Source: Oscillospiraceae bacterium | GTDB lineage: Bacteria > Bacillota > Clostridia > Oscillospirales > Acutalibacteraceae | Direction: 5' to 3' | Length of the DNA: 5,340 bases | Assembly (NCBI GenBank): GCA_029004655.1 | Contig: JAQVYP010000128.1 | Coordinates: 1 to 5,340 of the forward strand | In this document: piece by piece, positions 1-5,340 of the stretch | Numbering within the stretch: position 1 is the first letter of the stretch | Layout of the letters: each line of letters begins with the position of its first letter | The notes under the pieces: generated by a model | Database searches by the model: none | What the model was told of the DNA's origin: nothing | What the model saw: only the letters and a program-made list of their open reading frames with translations | Program-made: the position numbers and the translations under genes

Positions 1-454
1 GATTAAGACCTATTCCATCCTTTTCAATTCGTTCGCATACTCGAACGCTCTGCTCATAGTGATTAAAATCGCCATAGATTTCACGAATTGCCCGTTCTCC
101 TGCATGACCAAACGGCGTATGTCCCAAATCGTGTCCAAGCGAGATTGCTTCGGAAAGATCCTCATTCAGTCTTAGCGCCCTCGCGATTGTTCTTGCAATC
201 TGTGCGACCTCCAGAGTATGCGTTAAGCGTGTGCGATAGTGGTCACCCTCGGGCGATAAAAACACCTGAGTTTTATGTTTAAGGCGTCTGAAACTTTTGC
301 AATGTATTATACGATCACGGTCACGTTGGAAAACTGTTCTTATGTCACATTCGGCTTCCCTCCGTTTGCGACCTTTGGTCGCATCTGAAAAGCAGGCAAG
401 AGGTGACAATATTTGTCTTTCGATTTGTTCCGTTCTTTGCCTTATGTTTTCCAT
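1..454 (-). CDS. dgt: dGTPase-like HD-domain triphosphohydrolase, N-terminal part (runs off left edge)
   Basis: The reading frame is open from an ATG at 454-452 to the window edge, giving about 151 residues of the N-terminal half. The family hydrolyses dGTP or other dNTPs to the nucleoside and triphosphate and helps set dNTP pools in the cytoplasm. Visible signatures are FQRDRDRIIH and FRRLKHKTQVF (about 41-64), EGDHYRTRLTHTLEV (about 68-82, with a metal-ligand His near 78), and the HD pair in LGHDLGHTPFGHAGE (about 105-119), followed by the FNHYEQSVRV segment. The start is well fixed: an in-frame TGA sits directly upstream, and AGGGGA (470-465) lies 10 bases before the ATG. A -10-like TATTAT at 497-492 has no convincing -35 partner. 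In many Firmicutes this gene precedes dnaG, but that side is outside the window. The family is sure. True dGTPase activity is inferred, because dNTP specificity varies among members. Confidence 0.93.
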   Translation of the reverse strand, partial: MENIRQRTEQIERQILSPLACFSDATKGRKRREAECDIRTVFQRDRDRIIHCKSFRRLKHKTQVFLSPEGDHYRTRLTHTLEVAQIARTIARALRLNEDLSEAISLGHDLGHTPFGHAGERAIREIYGDFNHYEQSVRVCERIEKDGIGLN

Positions 455-576
455 TCATACACCGTCCCCTTTTAAAAAAGTCCTCTTAACTATAATATTA
501 GAGATTTTTTTCATTTTCCCTCTATTTATTTTAAAAATCTAAAATAATTCTATTTTTATTCGATTTAGAGGTGCCC

Positions 577-706
577 TTTATACTATTTCCAATTAAAAGC
601 GCTCAAAGATTTGCGAGAATTTTGTTTGTGAAGCAAGAACGGCAATGCAATCTCACAAACAAGAAACTGTAAAGATCGAGTGATTTTTAGTTGGAATTAG
701 TATTAA
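577..706. repeat. Palindromic MITE-like element
   Basis: About 130 bp with imperfect terminal inverted repeats. The left arm (577-598) and the reverse complement of the right arm (685-706) match at 19 of 22 positions; the shared core reads TACTAATTCCAACTAAAA on the right arm. Nearer the centre, TTGTTTGTGA (622-631) pairs perfectly with TCACAAACAA (653-662) around a 21-base loop. The segments between outer and inner stems match only poorly. No ORF fits inside. Arms beginning with TA could reflect a TA target site, as for Tc1/mariner-type MITEs, but no duplication outside the arms is clear. It fills most of the 232-bp gap between the YigZ gene and the dGTPase gene, and its right arm covers the last codons of the former. 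It is not GC-rich and has no clean T-run, so it is a poor intrinsic terminator. Whether it is dispersed in the genome cannot be seen from one copy. Confidence 0.6.
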
Positions 707-1316
707 TATACTTTTTCCCTAAAACAGTCAAGTTTATTGAACCACAGAACAATTCTGCCAGCTCTTTTTCAAAACTCGGCAGATTTTCTGTTTTAACGGA
801 AAAATCCACCACAACCTTGTCGGAAAAGGTAGTGTTATCTAAACAATCGGCACTTGACCTAATCAGCGCTTCCAATTTTCCAAATTGTGTGTAATTGCAC
901 TCCAAAGTACATGTTACACATTCACGCATTATAACAATCCCACCTGCATTTAAGGCAGCCTTAACCCCTTGTGAATATGCCCTCACCAACCCACCAGTGC
1001 CAAGCAGCACTCCGCCAAAGTATCTTGTGATAACAACCACACAATCGGTAAGACCTTCCTTCTCCAACACATCTAAAGCCGGTACCCCCGCTGTTGAATG
1101 AGGTTCGCCATCATCAGAATAGCGTTTAACATTGCCTTGCCTCAGCACATAGGCATATACATTATGAGTTGCATCCCAATATTTTTGCTTTTGCTCATTT
1201 ATAAACTGAAGTGCCTCATCCTCCGTCATGACCGGCTTAATGGTTCCAATAAACCTAGACCGATGCTCAACAAACTCAGCTGAAGCTAAACGTGAAATAG
1301 TCTTATATTCCGGCAT
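687..1316 (-). CDS. yigZ: YigZ/IMPACT family protein (UPF0029)
   Basis: A 209-residue protein of the YigZ/YvyE/IMPACT family, close to the usual 200-220 length. Family hallmarks are DATHNVYAY (48-56), YSDDGEPHSTAGVPALDVL (66-84) and DCVVVITRYFGGVLLGTGGL (91-110). A C-terminal DUF1949-like region occupies roughly 140-200. The eukaryotic relative IMPACT regulates the Gcn2 stress kinase; the bacterial role is poorly defined, so no function is assigned. A longer frame reaches 1352, but the start at 1316-1314 is preferred: GGGGTGGAG (1330-1322) lies 5 bases before this ATG, and the homologous region begins with the PEYKTI segment. A strong terminator hairpin ends only about 25 bp upstream of the start. 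The last residues (NTNSN) and the stop codon are encoded by one arm of the palindromic element at 577-706, so the natural C-terminus may have been altered. Confidence 0.93.
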   Translation of the reverse strand: MPEYKTISRLASAEFVEHRSRFIGTIKPVMTEDEALQFINEQKQKYWDATHNVYAYVLRQGNVKRYSDDGEPHSTAGVPALDVLEKEGLTDCVVVITRYFGGVLLGTGGLVRAYSQGVKAALNAGGIVIMRECVTCTLECNYTQFGKLEALIRSSADCLDNTTFSDKVVVDFSVKTENLPSFEKELAELFCGSINLTVLGKKYINTNSN

Positions 1317-1321
1317 TATTT

Positions 1322-1330
1322 CTCCACCCC
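1322..1330 (-). promoter_or_regulatory. Ribosome binding site that fixes the yigZ start
   Basis: GGGGTGGAG sits 5 bases before the ATG at 1316-1314. An in-frame upstream ATG at 1352 would place this site inside the coding region and add 12 residues (beginning MRFFRLYGGG) that do not look like the family N-terminus. The upstream start is therefore rejected. Confidence 0.75.
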
Positions 1331-1340
1331 CATAAAGACG

Positions 1341-1373
1341 AAAAAACCGCAACTACTTTTTGAGCAGTTACGG
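1341..1373 (-). terminator. Rho-independent terminator after rpmE
   Basis: On the minus strand, an 11-bp stem is formed by CCGTAACTGCT (1373-1363) and AGTAGTTGCGG (1357-1347), with two G-T wobbles and a 5-base CAAAA loop. It is followed directly by six T residues (1346-1341). It lies 20 bp past the rpmE stop and ends about 25 bp before the yigZ start. Stem, loop and T-run all match the standard pattern. Confidence 0.9.
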
Positions 1374-1393
1374 AGATTGTACGTGCATAGCTA

Positions 1394-1600
1394 TTATTTT
1401 TCATCCATGCTGAAACGCTTTTTAAATCTGTCTACGCGGCCGCCTGTGTCAACCAGCTTTTGTTTGCCGGTGAAAAACGGATGACATTTTGAGCAAATAT
1501 CTAAACGGATATCTTTCTTTGTAGAACGTGTCTCAAACTCCGCGCCGCATGCACAACGGACAGTAACGCTCTCGTACTGCGGGTGAATACCCTCTTTCAT
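1394..1600 (-). CDS. rpmE: Ribosomal protein L31 (bL31), zinc-binding form
   Basis: A 68-residue 50S ribosomal subunit protein. The N-terminus MKEGIHPQYESVTVRCACG is typical of bL31. The four zinc-ligand cysteines of the C+ form are present: C16 and C18 (CAC) and C36 and C39 (CSKC). The HPFFTGKQKLVDTGGRVDRF segment (40-59) is also diagnostic. The ATG at 1600-1598 is preceded by AGGGG (1612-1608) at 7-base spacing. The gene appears to form its own transcription unit, with a candidate promoter upstream and a clear terminator downstream. C+ L31 forms can be replaced by C- paralogues under zinc starvation in some bacteria, but no Zur-like operator is recognisable here. Confidence 0.98.
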   Translation of the reverse strand: MKEGIHPQYESVTVRCACGAEFETRSTKKDIRLDICSKCHPFFTGKQKLVDTGGRVDRFKKRFSMDEK

Positions 1601-1639
1601 ATTGTCACCCCTCTCGGTAATATTACATTAACATCAAAT

Positions 1640-1668
1640 ATATTATCACACTATACTGCAAAATGCAA
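1640..1668 (-). promoter_or_regulatory. Candidate SigA-type promoter for rpmE
   Basis: On the minus strand, a -35-like TTGCAT (1668-1663) and a -10-like TAATAT (1645-1640) are separated by 17 bp. An overlapping alternative -10, GATAAT (1647-1642), carries an upstream TG as in extended -10 promoters, but then stands only 15 bp from the -35. Transcription would begin near 1634, giving a leader of about 35 bases. The spacer region includes a small dyad, TGCATTTTGCA (1667-1657). This is a motif match only. The 114-bp gap between spoIIR and rpmE otherwise shows AT-rich sequence and no clear terminator for spoIIR. Confidence 0.5.
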
Positions 1669-1714
1669 TAACAAAATCAATTATTTATATTTTTATTTTT
1701 GTATTCGTTTGCTG

Positions 1715-2338
1715 TTATTTAAAGAATTTCGACAAATAATTTTTGGCTTTTTCAAAAACCTCAACGGTTTTAAACCTTATTTCGTAAGAGTTCGAGTTTT
1801 CAACAATATCTGTTTGGTTCTCATCAAGAACATCACCTATATTTGTATCCGCCATTGCTGCCGGAACACAAACAGGTGGAAACATAACACACCACCAGTT
1901 TTTGCCCTTTGCCTCACCTATAAGAACACGCACAGCTTCGTAATTACCGGCAGGAAGAGTGAAAGTATCATACACCCGCGTATTAAAATATGCTTCACCT
2001 ATCTCAACCGTCACGCCATAGTCATATCCGTTTTCTAAAATCACTTCTTCGGCAACTTGTTGCAATTGGGGCAAATTATCTTTTGCAGCACAAATTGCCT
2101 CTTCTTCTGTGGAAGTGTCAGTAAACAAGCTGTCTGCCTCCACAAGTAATTTGTCGCGCACCGTAAGCTTCAGTGTCTGATCCTCATCACTATCTGAATT
2201 CGCAAGCACATGAAGTCTTAACACACTTCCTCGTATTTGCTCACAATCAGCATCAAATCTCACAAAGCACAACACCAATGAAAATATCAAACCAAATGTA
2301 ATCGCCATTCTTATGTCTTTTATGTTTTGTTTATTCAA
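1715..2338 (-). CDS. spoIIR: Stage II sporulation protein R
   Basis: A 207-residue SpoIIR homologue. In B. subtilis the forespore makes and secretes SpoIIR, which triggers SpoIIGA in the mother cell to process pro-SigmaE. An N-terminal hydrophobic segment (about 11-28, AITFGLIFSLVLCF) acts as signal or membrane anchor. Family signatures are VLRLHVLANSDSDEDQTLKL (39-58), the following VRDKLL, and KNWWCVMFPPVCVP (146-159). The start chosen is TTG at 2338-2336, because AGGAG (2351-2347) lies 8 bases upstream. A more upstream TTG at 2356 would put that site within codons 2-4. The RBS is partly buried in a hairpin (see 2349-2383). The gene starts 56 bp after ispE ends and could be read from ispE or from a separate forespore promoter. 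The identification is firm; the start is probable. Confidence 0.95.
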   Translation of the reverse strand: MNKQNIKDIRMAITFGLIFSLVLCFVRFDADCEQIRGSVLRLHVLANSDSDEDQTLKLTVRDKLLVEADSLFTDTSTEEEAICAAKDNLPQLQQVAEEVILENGYDYGVTVEIGEAYFNTRVYDTFTLPAGNYEAVRVLIGEAKGKNWWCVMFPPVCVPAAMADTNIGDVLDENQTDIVENSNSYEIRFKTVEVFEKAKNYLSKFFK

Positions 2339-2346
2339 ATTAAACG

Positions 2347-2351
2347 CTCCT
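2347..2351 (-). promoter_or_regulatory. spoIIR Shine-Dalgarno, deciding a TTG start
   Basis: AGGAG at 2351-2347 is 8 bases from the TTG at 2338-2336. No ATG or GTG lies at suitable spacing. The next in-frame ATG, 10 codons on, has no comparable site and begins inside the hydrophobic segment. Confidence 0.7.
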
Positions 2352-2383
2352 GTCAATTAAGTATTAATTATACTATTGACAGG
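2349..2383 (-). promoter_or_regulatory. Hairpin in the spoIIR leader covering part of its RBS
   Basis: On the minus strand, CCTGTCAAT (2383-2375) pairs perfectly with ATTGACAGG (2357-2349). Inside it, AGTAT (2374-2370) pairs with ATACT (2364-2360) around a 5-base AATTA loop, with a 2-base TA bulge on the 3' side. The 3' arm includes the first three bases of the spoIIR Shine-Dalgarno AGGAG. No T-run follows, so it is not a typical terminator. It could restrain spoIIR translation, especially on transcripts reading through from ispE, or it could be a protein-binding dyad in DNA. The structure is directly visible; the role is inferred. Confidence 0.55.
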
Positions 2384-2394
2384 TAAAATTTATT

Positions 2395-3273
2395 TTAAAC
2401 AATTATTTCCAAAATTTGGTTACCAGAATTAACCGGGCAAGCAATTTCAGCCCACATTTGATTGCCTTTTATAAAATCACAGCATTTCTGTGCTGAAATT
2501 CGTCCATCAAATATTCCAAAAATTGTTGGACCGGAACCACTAAGGCCGGTTGCTATTGCTCCACGCTGAAGCATAGCAAGTCTAACATTATCCATTTGTG
2601 GCTCGTCCCACACCGCTTCAAAAACATTATAAACATTGTCGCAAAGAGCTGTTAAATCTTCACGTTCGATTGCATCTTTTGCCGCAGCTGTATTGGGATG
2701 CCGCAAAATCGTTATGTTATCCAAATCACTATAAAGTTGTCCGGTAGTTATTTTATCACATGGCTTTGCAAGCACAAACCAACAATCCGGAATTATTTTC
2801 AAGTGGGTTAGTTTTTCGCCTTTTCCGAGGGCTTGCATAGTTCCGCCGAGCATACAAAAAGGAACATCTGTACCCAGACTAAGACCTATTTCTTGAAGGC
2901 TTTGATCACTCAAAGGATTACCATATGCGCTGTTAAGCGCGCAAATTACAGTGGCTGCATCTGCGCTGCCGCCCCCTAGTCCTGCCGCCAAAGGTATTTT
3001 CTTTTCAATGTAAATTTCGACACCGTCCGAAATACCCGCCGCCCCAAAAAACATTGCTGCCGCTTTACCTGCAATATTAGAACCGTAAGAATTGAGCTTT
3101 TCATCATCACTCATTGCAACTACAGCTCCACATTCATTTGTAGTTAAAGTAACAGTATCGCAAAGACTTACCGACTGCATTATCATGTCAAGTGAATGAT
3201 ATCCATCAGGCAAAACGCCCGTAATATCAAGTGTCAAGTTAAGCTTTGCATATGCATTAGTTTTTATTATCAT
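2395..3273 (-). CDS. ispE: 4-diphosphocytidyl-2-C-methyl-D-erythritol kinase
   Basis: A 292-residue GHMP-family kinase that phosphorylates CDP-methylerythritol at the 2-hydroxyl with ATP, the fourth step of the MEP isoprenoid pathway. The N-terminus MIIKTNAYAKLNLTLDI carries the substrate-site Lys10. The glycine-rich ATP loop PLAAGLGGGSADAA is at 94-107. The catalytic Asp136 lies in LGTDVPFCMLGG (133-144), and GLSGSGPTIFGIF (243-255) forms the third GHMP motif. A longer frame begins with TTG at 3297, but the ATG at 3273-3271 gives the canonical family N-terminus. Its ribosome binding site is weak (GGGG at 3282-3279). The 34-bp gap to the aminotransferase stop suggests co-transcription. All key residues are present, so a working enzyme is expected. 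Confidence 0.97.
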   Translation of the reverse strand: MIIKTNAYAKLNLTLDITGVLPDGYHSLDMIMQSVSLCDTVTLTTNECGAVVAMSDDEKLNSYGSNIAGKAAAMFFGAAGISDGVEIYIEKKIPLAAGLGGGSADAATVICALNSAYGNPLSDQSLQEIGLSLGTDVPFCMLGGTMQALGKGEKLTHLKIIPDCWFVLAKPCDKITTGQLYSDLDNITILRHPNTAAAKDAIEREDLTALCDNVYNVFEAVWDEPQMDNVRLAMLQRGAIATGLSGSGPTIFGIFDGRISAQKCCDFIKGNQMWAEIACPVNSGNQILEIIV

Positions 3274-3307
3274 ATTAGCCCCAAGCACAGCTGACAATTA
3301 GCCGCTG

Positions 3308-4483
3308 TTATTTCTTTAAAATTTCGACAAATTCTCCGATACGTGCCAGTGCTTCCTTGATATGTGAAACCGAATAACAATAAGACGCACGAAGATAACC
3401 TTCTCCGCTTTCTCCAAATGCAACTCCCGGGACTAAAGCAACCTGCTTTGAATAAAGCAATTGCTCACAAAACTCCTCAGAAGTCAGTCCGGTACTTTTA
3501 ATGCATGGGAAAACATAAAATGCACCCTTAGGTTCAAAACAACCAAGTCCCATTTGACAAAATCCATCCACAATCATGCGACGGCGCATATCATATTCTT
3601 CAACCATTGCCTCAACATCCGGACGACCGTTTTTAAGTGCTTCTATTGCAGCATACTGTGCTGTTGTTGGTGCGCTCATAATAGCAAACTGATGAATTTT
3701 AGTCATCTGACTTAAAACCGGCGCAGGACCACATGCAAACCCTAAACGCCAACCTGTCATAGAATATGTCTTTGAAAATCCGTTTACAATAATTGTGCGT
3801 TCGCGCATATTGCCGATGGACGCAATAGACACGTGCTTTTCGCCACCGTATGTGAGCTCGGAATATATTTCATCCGATATAACCATTATTTCCGTTCCCT
3901 CAAGCACCTTTGCCAACTGGCAAAGATCTTGACGGCGCATGACAGCACCTGTCGGATTACTTGGAAATGGTAAAATCAGAGCCTTTGTTTTCGGAGTTAT
4001 ATGAGCTTTAAGTTCTTCTGCCGTTAACCTAAATTCATTCTCAGCTGTGGTTGAAATAATCACAGGCACACCACCGGCAAGCCTTGTAATAGGATCATAG
4101 CAAACAAAACTTGGCTGCGGAATCAGTACTTCGTCGCCCGGTGACACTATAGCACGAATCGCCGCATCAATAGCCTCACTACCTCCAACCGATACGAGAA
4201 TTTCATCATTGGGATTATACTTCACGTTGTTTTGCTCTTGCATATATTTTGCAATGGCTACGCGCAGCTCTTTTAACCCCCAGTTTGAAGTGTAGCGTGT
4301 TTTGCCTTCCTCCAATGATGCTATTCCGGCCTGACGTATATGCCACGGAGTTTGAAAATCCGGCTCACCAACACCCAGCGAAATTACATCTTTCATTTCT
4401 TCTGCAATATCAAAAAATTTTCTGATTCCCGAGGGCTTCATACCAATGACTGTCGGGTTGAGTATACTATTATAGTCTAGCAC
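3308..4483 (-). CDS. Class I/II PLP-dependent aminotransferase (alanine/aspartate type)
   Basis: A 391-residue fold-type I aminotransferase. The PLP lysine is K238 in NGFSKTYSMTGWRLGF (234-249). Other cofactor and substrate residues are N176 in PSNPTGA, D204 and Y207 in ISDEIYSEL, R246, and the carboxylate-binding R365 in LRASYCYS. LGVGEPDFQTP (36-46) and the Tyr-containing GKTRYTSNWGL (60-70) are typical of the aspartate/alanine subgroup. The start is GTG at 4483-4481, with AGGGGGAG (4500-4493) 9 bases before it and inside the preceding gene. It overlaps the Lrp-type regulator by 7 bp (GTGCTAG), so translation is probably coupled. The pairing resembles B. subtilis alaR-alaT, making alanine transaminase the best guess. 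Aspartate or aromatic specificity cannot be excluded from sequence alone. Confidence 0.93.
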   Translation of the reverse strand: MLDYNSILNPTVIGMKPSGIRKFFDIAEEMKDVISLGVGEPDFQTPWHIRQAGIASLEEGKTRYTSNWGLKELRVAIAKYMQEQNNVKYNPNDEILVSVGGSEAIDAAIRAIVSPGDEVLIPQPSFVCYDPITRLAGGVPVIISTTAENEFRLTAEELKAHITPKTKALILPFPSNPTGAVMRRQDLCQLAKVLEGTEIMVISDEIYSELTYGGEKHVSIASIGNMRERTIIVNGFSKTYSMTGWRLGFACGPAPVLSQMTKIHQFAIMSAPTTAQYAAIEALKNGRPDVEAMVEEYDMRRRMIVDGFCQMGLGCFEPKGAFYVFPCIKSTGLTSEEFCEQLLYSKQVALVPGVAFGESGEGYLRASYCYSVSHIKEALARIGEFVEILKK

Positions 4484-4962
4484 AGGGACATTCTCCCCCT
4501 GTCGTCGCTTGCATTATCATAAAGCTCAATATCAAGCTCCTTATATCTGCGAAGCACAAAATGTGTTGATGTCGAAAGAACAAATTTCATCGGTGCCAAC
4601 TGTTTTGCAACAAACATGGCAACCTCTTGGAATGTTTTGCCCTTAACAAGTACACAAAGGTCATATCCGCCTGACATTAAATAGACAGACTCAACCTCAT
4701 CATATTTCATTACTTTTCTTGCAATATCCTCAAATCCGGCATCCGGCTGAGGTGCAACCCTTAGTTCAATTATTGCAGATACCTTTGCACTATCAAGGCG
4801 CTCCCAGTCGATAACAGCTTTGTAGCCGCGAATCAAGCCGTCCTGCTCCATCTGCTTGATTTCGTTTTCGACCTCCTGTTCGCTCATATCTATCATAACA
4901 GCTATTTCTCTGTTTGTATATCTTGCATTATCGCTTAGAAGTTTTAAAAGTTTTAAATTCAC
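4477..4962 (-). CDS. Lrp/AsnC family transcriptional regulator
   Basis: A 161-residue feast/famine regulator, the normal size for the family. An N-terminal helix-turn-helix occupies about 1-52 (helices around TNREIAVMIDM and EQEVENEIKQMEQDGLIRGY). A RAM ligand-binding and oligomerisation domain spans about 60-140, including SGGYDLCVLVKG (97-108), the segment that usually lines the amino-acid effector site. The start is GTG at 4962-4960, with a perfect AGGAGG (4976-4971) 8 bases upstream. The gene begins 19 bp after the histidinol-phosphatase stop and overlaps the aminotransferase start by 7 bp. The context suggests it controls the adjoining aminotransferase, possibly in response to alanine as AlaR does. 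Its effector and operator cannot be read from the window. Confidence 0.94.
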   Translation of the reverse strand: MNLKLLKLLSDNARYTNREIAVMIDMSEQEVENEIKQMEQDGLIRGYKAVIDWERLDSAKVSAIIELRVAPQPDAGFEDIARKVMKYDEVESVYLMSGGYDLCVLVKGKTFQEVAMFVAKQLAPMKFVLSTSTHFVLRRYKELDIELYDNASDDRGRMSLC

Positions 4963-4981
4963 GCTTATTACCTCCTGATTT

Positions 4982-5340
4982 TTATTTGATTAATATTGGA
5001 ACCGGTGTTCTGTTCTCATAGATTGAAACAAAATTAAAGCCTGCCGCCTTTGCCAAATCAAATGCCTGTTCTATACCGGCTCCCACATCAAAACAATTAT
5101 GAGCATCTGAACCCACCGTTATGTATTCGCCACCCACCGAGCGGAAAAGTTTTACTATTTCAAGATCCGGCATCGTTGTACCGTATTCCTGACGCAAACC
5201 GGAAGTGTTTATTTCGAGTGCCTTGCCGCTTTGTGCCAGCTTTTTTAAAATGTTCTCTATTTGAGGCATATGTTTTTTAAAATTAAAATCGATTTTGTGT
5301 TCGCCGATAATATATCTCAAAGGATAAGTTAAGTGCGCCA
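4982..5340 (-). CDS. PHP-family histidinol-phosphatase, C-terminal part (runs off right edge)
   Basis: The last 118 residues of a PHP-domain phosphoesterase; the frame is open to the window edge. HLTYPLRYI, then ALEINTSGLRQ, then the metal-binding GSDAH (5099-5113) appear in the order seen in HisJ/HisK-type histidinol-phosphatases, which dephosphorylate L-histidinol phosphate in histidine synthesis. The tail KAAGFNFVSIYENRTPVPI also fits that subfamily. A TTG at 5320-5318 is internal to the conserved LRYI segment and is not the start. The N-terminal HxH metal motif lies outside the window. Related PHP phosphatases of unknown substrate exist, so histidinol phosphate is the likely rather than proven substrate. 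The downstream regulator follows after 19 bp, with no terminator between. Confidence 0.85.
   Translation of the reverse strand, partial: AHLTYPLRYIIGEHKIDFNFKKHMPQIENILKKLAQSGKALEINTSGLRQEYGTTMPDLEIVKLFRSVGGEYITVGSDAHNCFDVGAGIEQAFDLAKAAGFNFVSIYENRTPVPILIK

Noticed and set aside
502..540. Inverted AGATTTTT / AAAAATCT repeat upstream of the dGTPase gene
   Set aside because: An 8-bp match built on T- and A-runs with a 23-base loop is expected by chance in such AT-rich sequence.
297..542. 81-codon plus-strand ORF opposite the dGTPase gene, with a hydrophobic tail
   Set aside because: Most of it is the shadow of a conserved HD-domain gene; the hydrophobic tail comes from T-rich intergenic sequence.
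622..662. Inner hairpin of the palindromic element as a terminator for yigZ
   Set aside because: The stem is AT-rich, the loop is 21 bases, and only a short mixed AT stretch follows on either side.
1583..2038. 151-codon plus-strand ORF opposite spoIIR and the start of rpmE
   Set aside because: It is antisense to two well-identified genes, has no recognisable domain or good RBS, and its Tyr/Phe/Asn-rich composition reflects AT-rich reverse complement.
2376..2404. Plus-strand TTGACA followed at 16-17 bp by an AACAAT-like hexamer
   Set aside because: No plus-strand gene follows; the TTGACA is simply one arm of the spoIIR leader hairpin read on the other strand.
3298..3307. Possible riboswitch, tRNA or other structured RNA in the 3298-5340 gene run
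   Set aside because: Genes in this run overlap or are separated by at most about 34 bp, which leaves no room for such elements.
3461..3715. Plus-strand ORF opposite the aminotransferase
   Set aside because: It lies entirely within the highly conserved aminotransferase reading frame and has no family features.
5050..5280. Plus-strand ORF opposite the histidinol-phosphatase
   Set aside because: It is a shadow of the conserved PHP-domain frame.

Overview
The window looks like chromosomal DNA from a spore-forming, low-GC Clostridia-type Firmicute. The evidence is a spoIIR sporulation gene, strong purine-rich ribosome binding sites, frequent GTG and TTG starts, and family variants typical of that group. 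I cannot name a genus. Every gene I can support lies on the minus strand, so the text below follows transcription from high to low coordinates.

5340 to about 1715 is a tight co-directional run. It starts with the 3' end of a PHP-family histidinol-phosphatase. An Lrp/AsnC-type regulator follows after 19 bp. A class I/II PLP aminotransferase overlaps the regulator by 7 bp, and ispE (non-mevalonate isoprenoid pathway) begins 34 bp later. spoIIR, the forespore signalling protein, comes last. The regulator/aminotransferase pair resembles the AlaR/AlaT arrangement of Bacillus subtilis. spoIIR has its own leader, in which a perfect 9-bp outer stem covers part of its Shine-Dalgarno sequence.

1714 to 1341 holds rpmE (ribosomal protein L31, zinc-binding CxC/CxxC form), with a plausible promoter in front and a clear rho-independent terminator behind. 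1316 to 687 is a YigZ/IMPACT-family gene whose ribosome binding site lies just past that terminator, so how it is transcribed is an open question.

706 to 577 is the least ordinary part: a palindromic, MITE-like element of about 130 bp. One of its arms supplies the last codons and the stop of the YigZ gene. 454 to 1 is the N-terminal part of a dGTPase-like HD-domain phosphohydrolase that runs off the left edge.

Most of the window is ordinary housekeeping and sporulation sequence. I see no new multi-gene system. The points worth a second look are the palindromic element and its fusion to the yigZ end, the spoIIR leader hairpin, and the terminator-to-yigZ junction.
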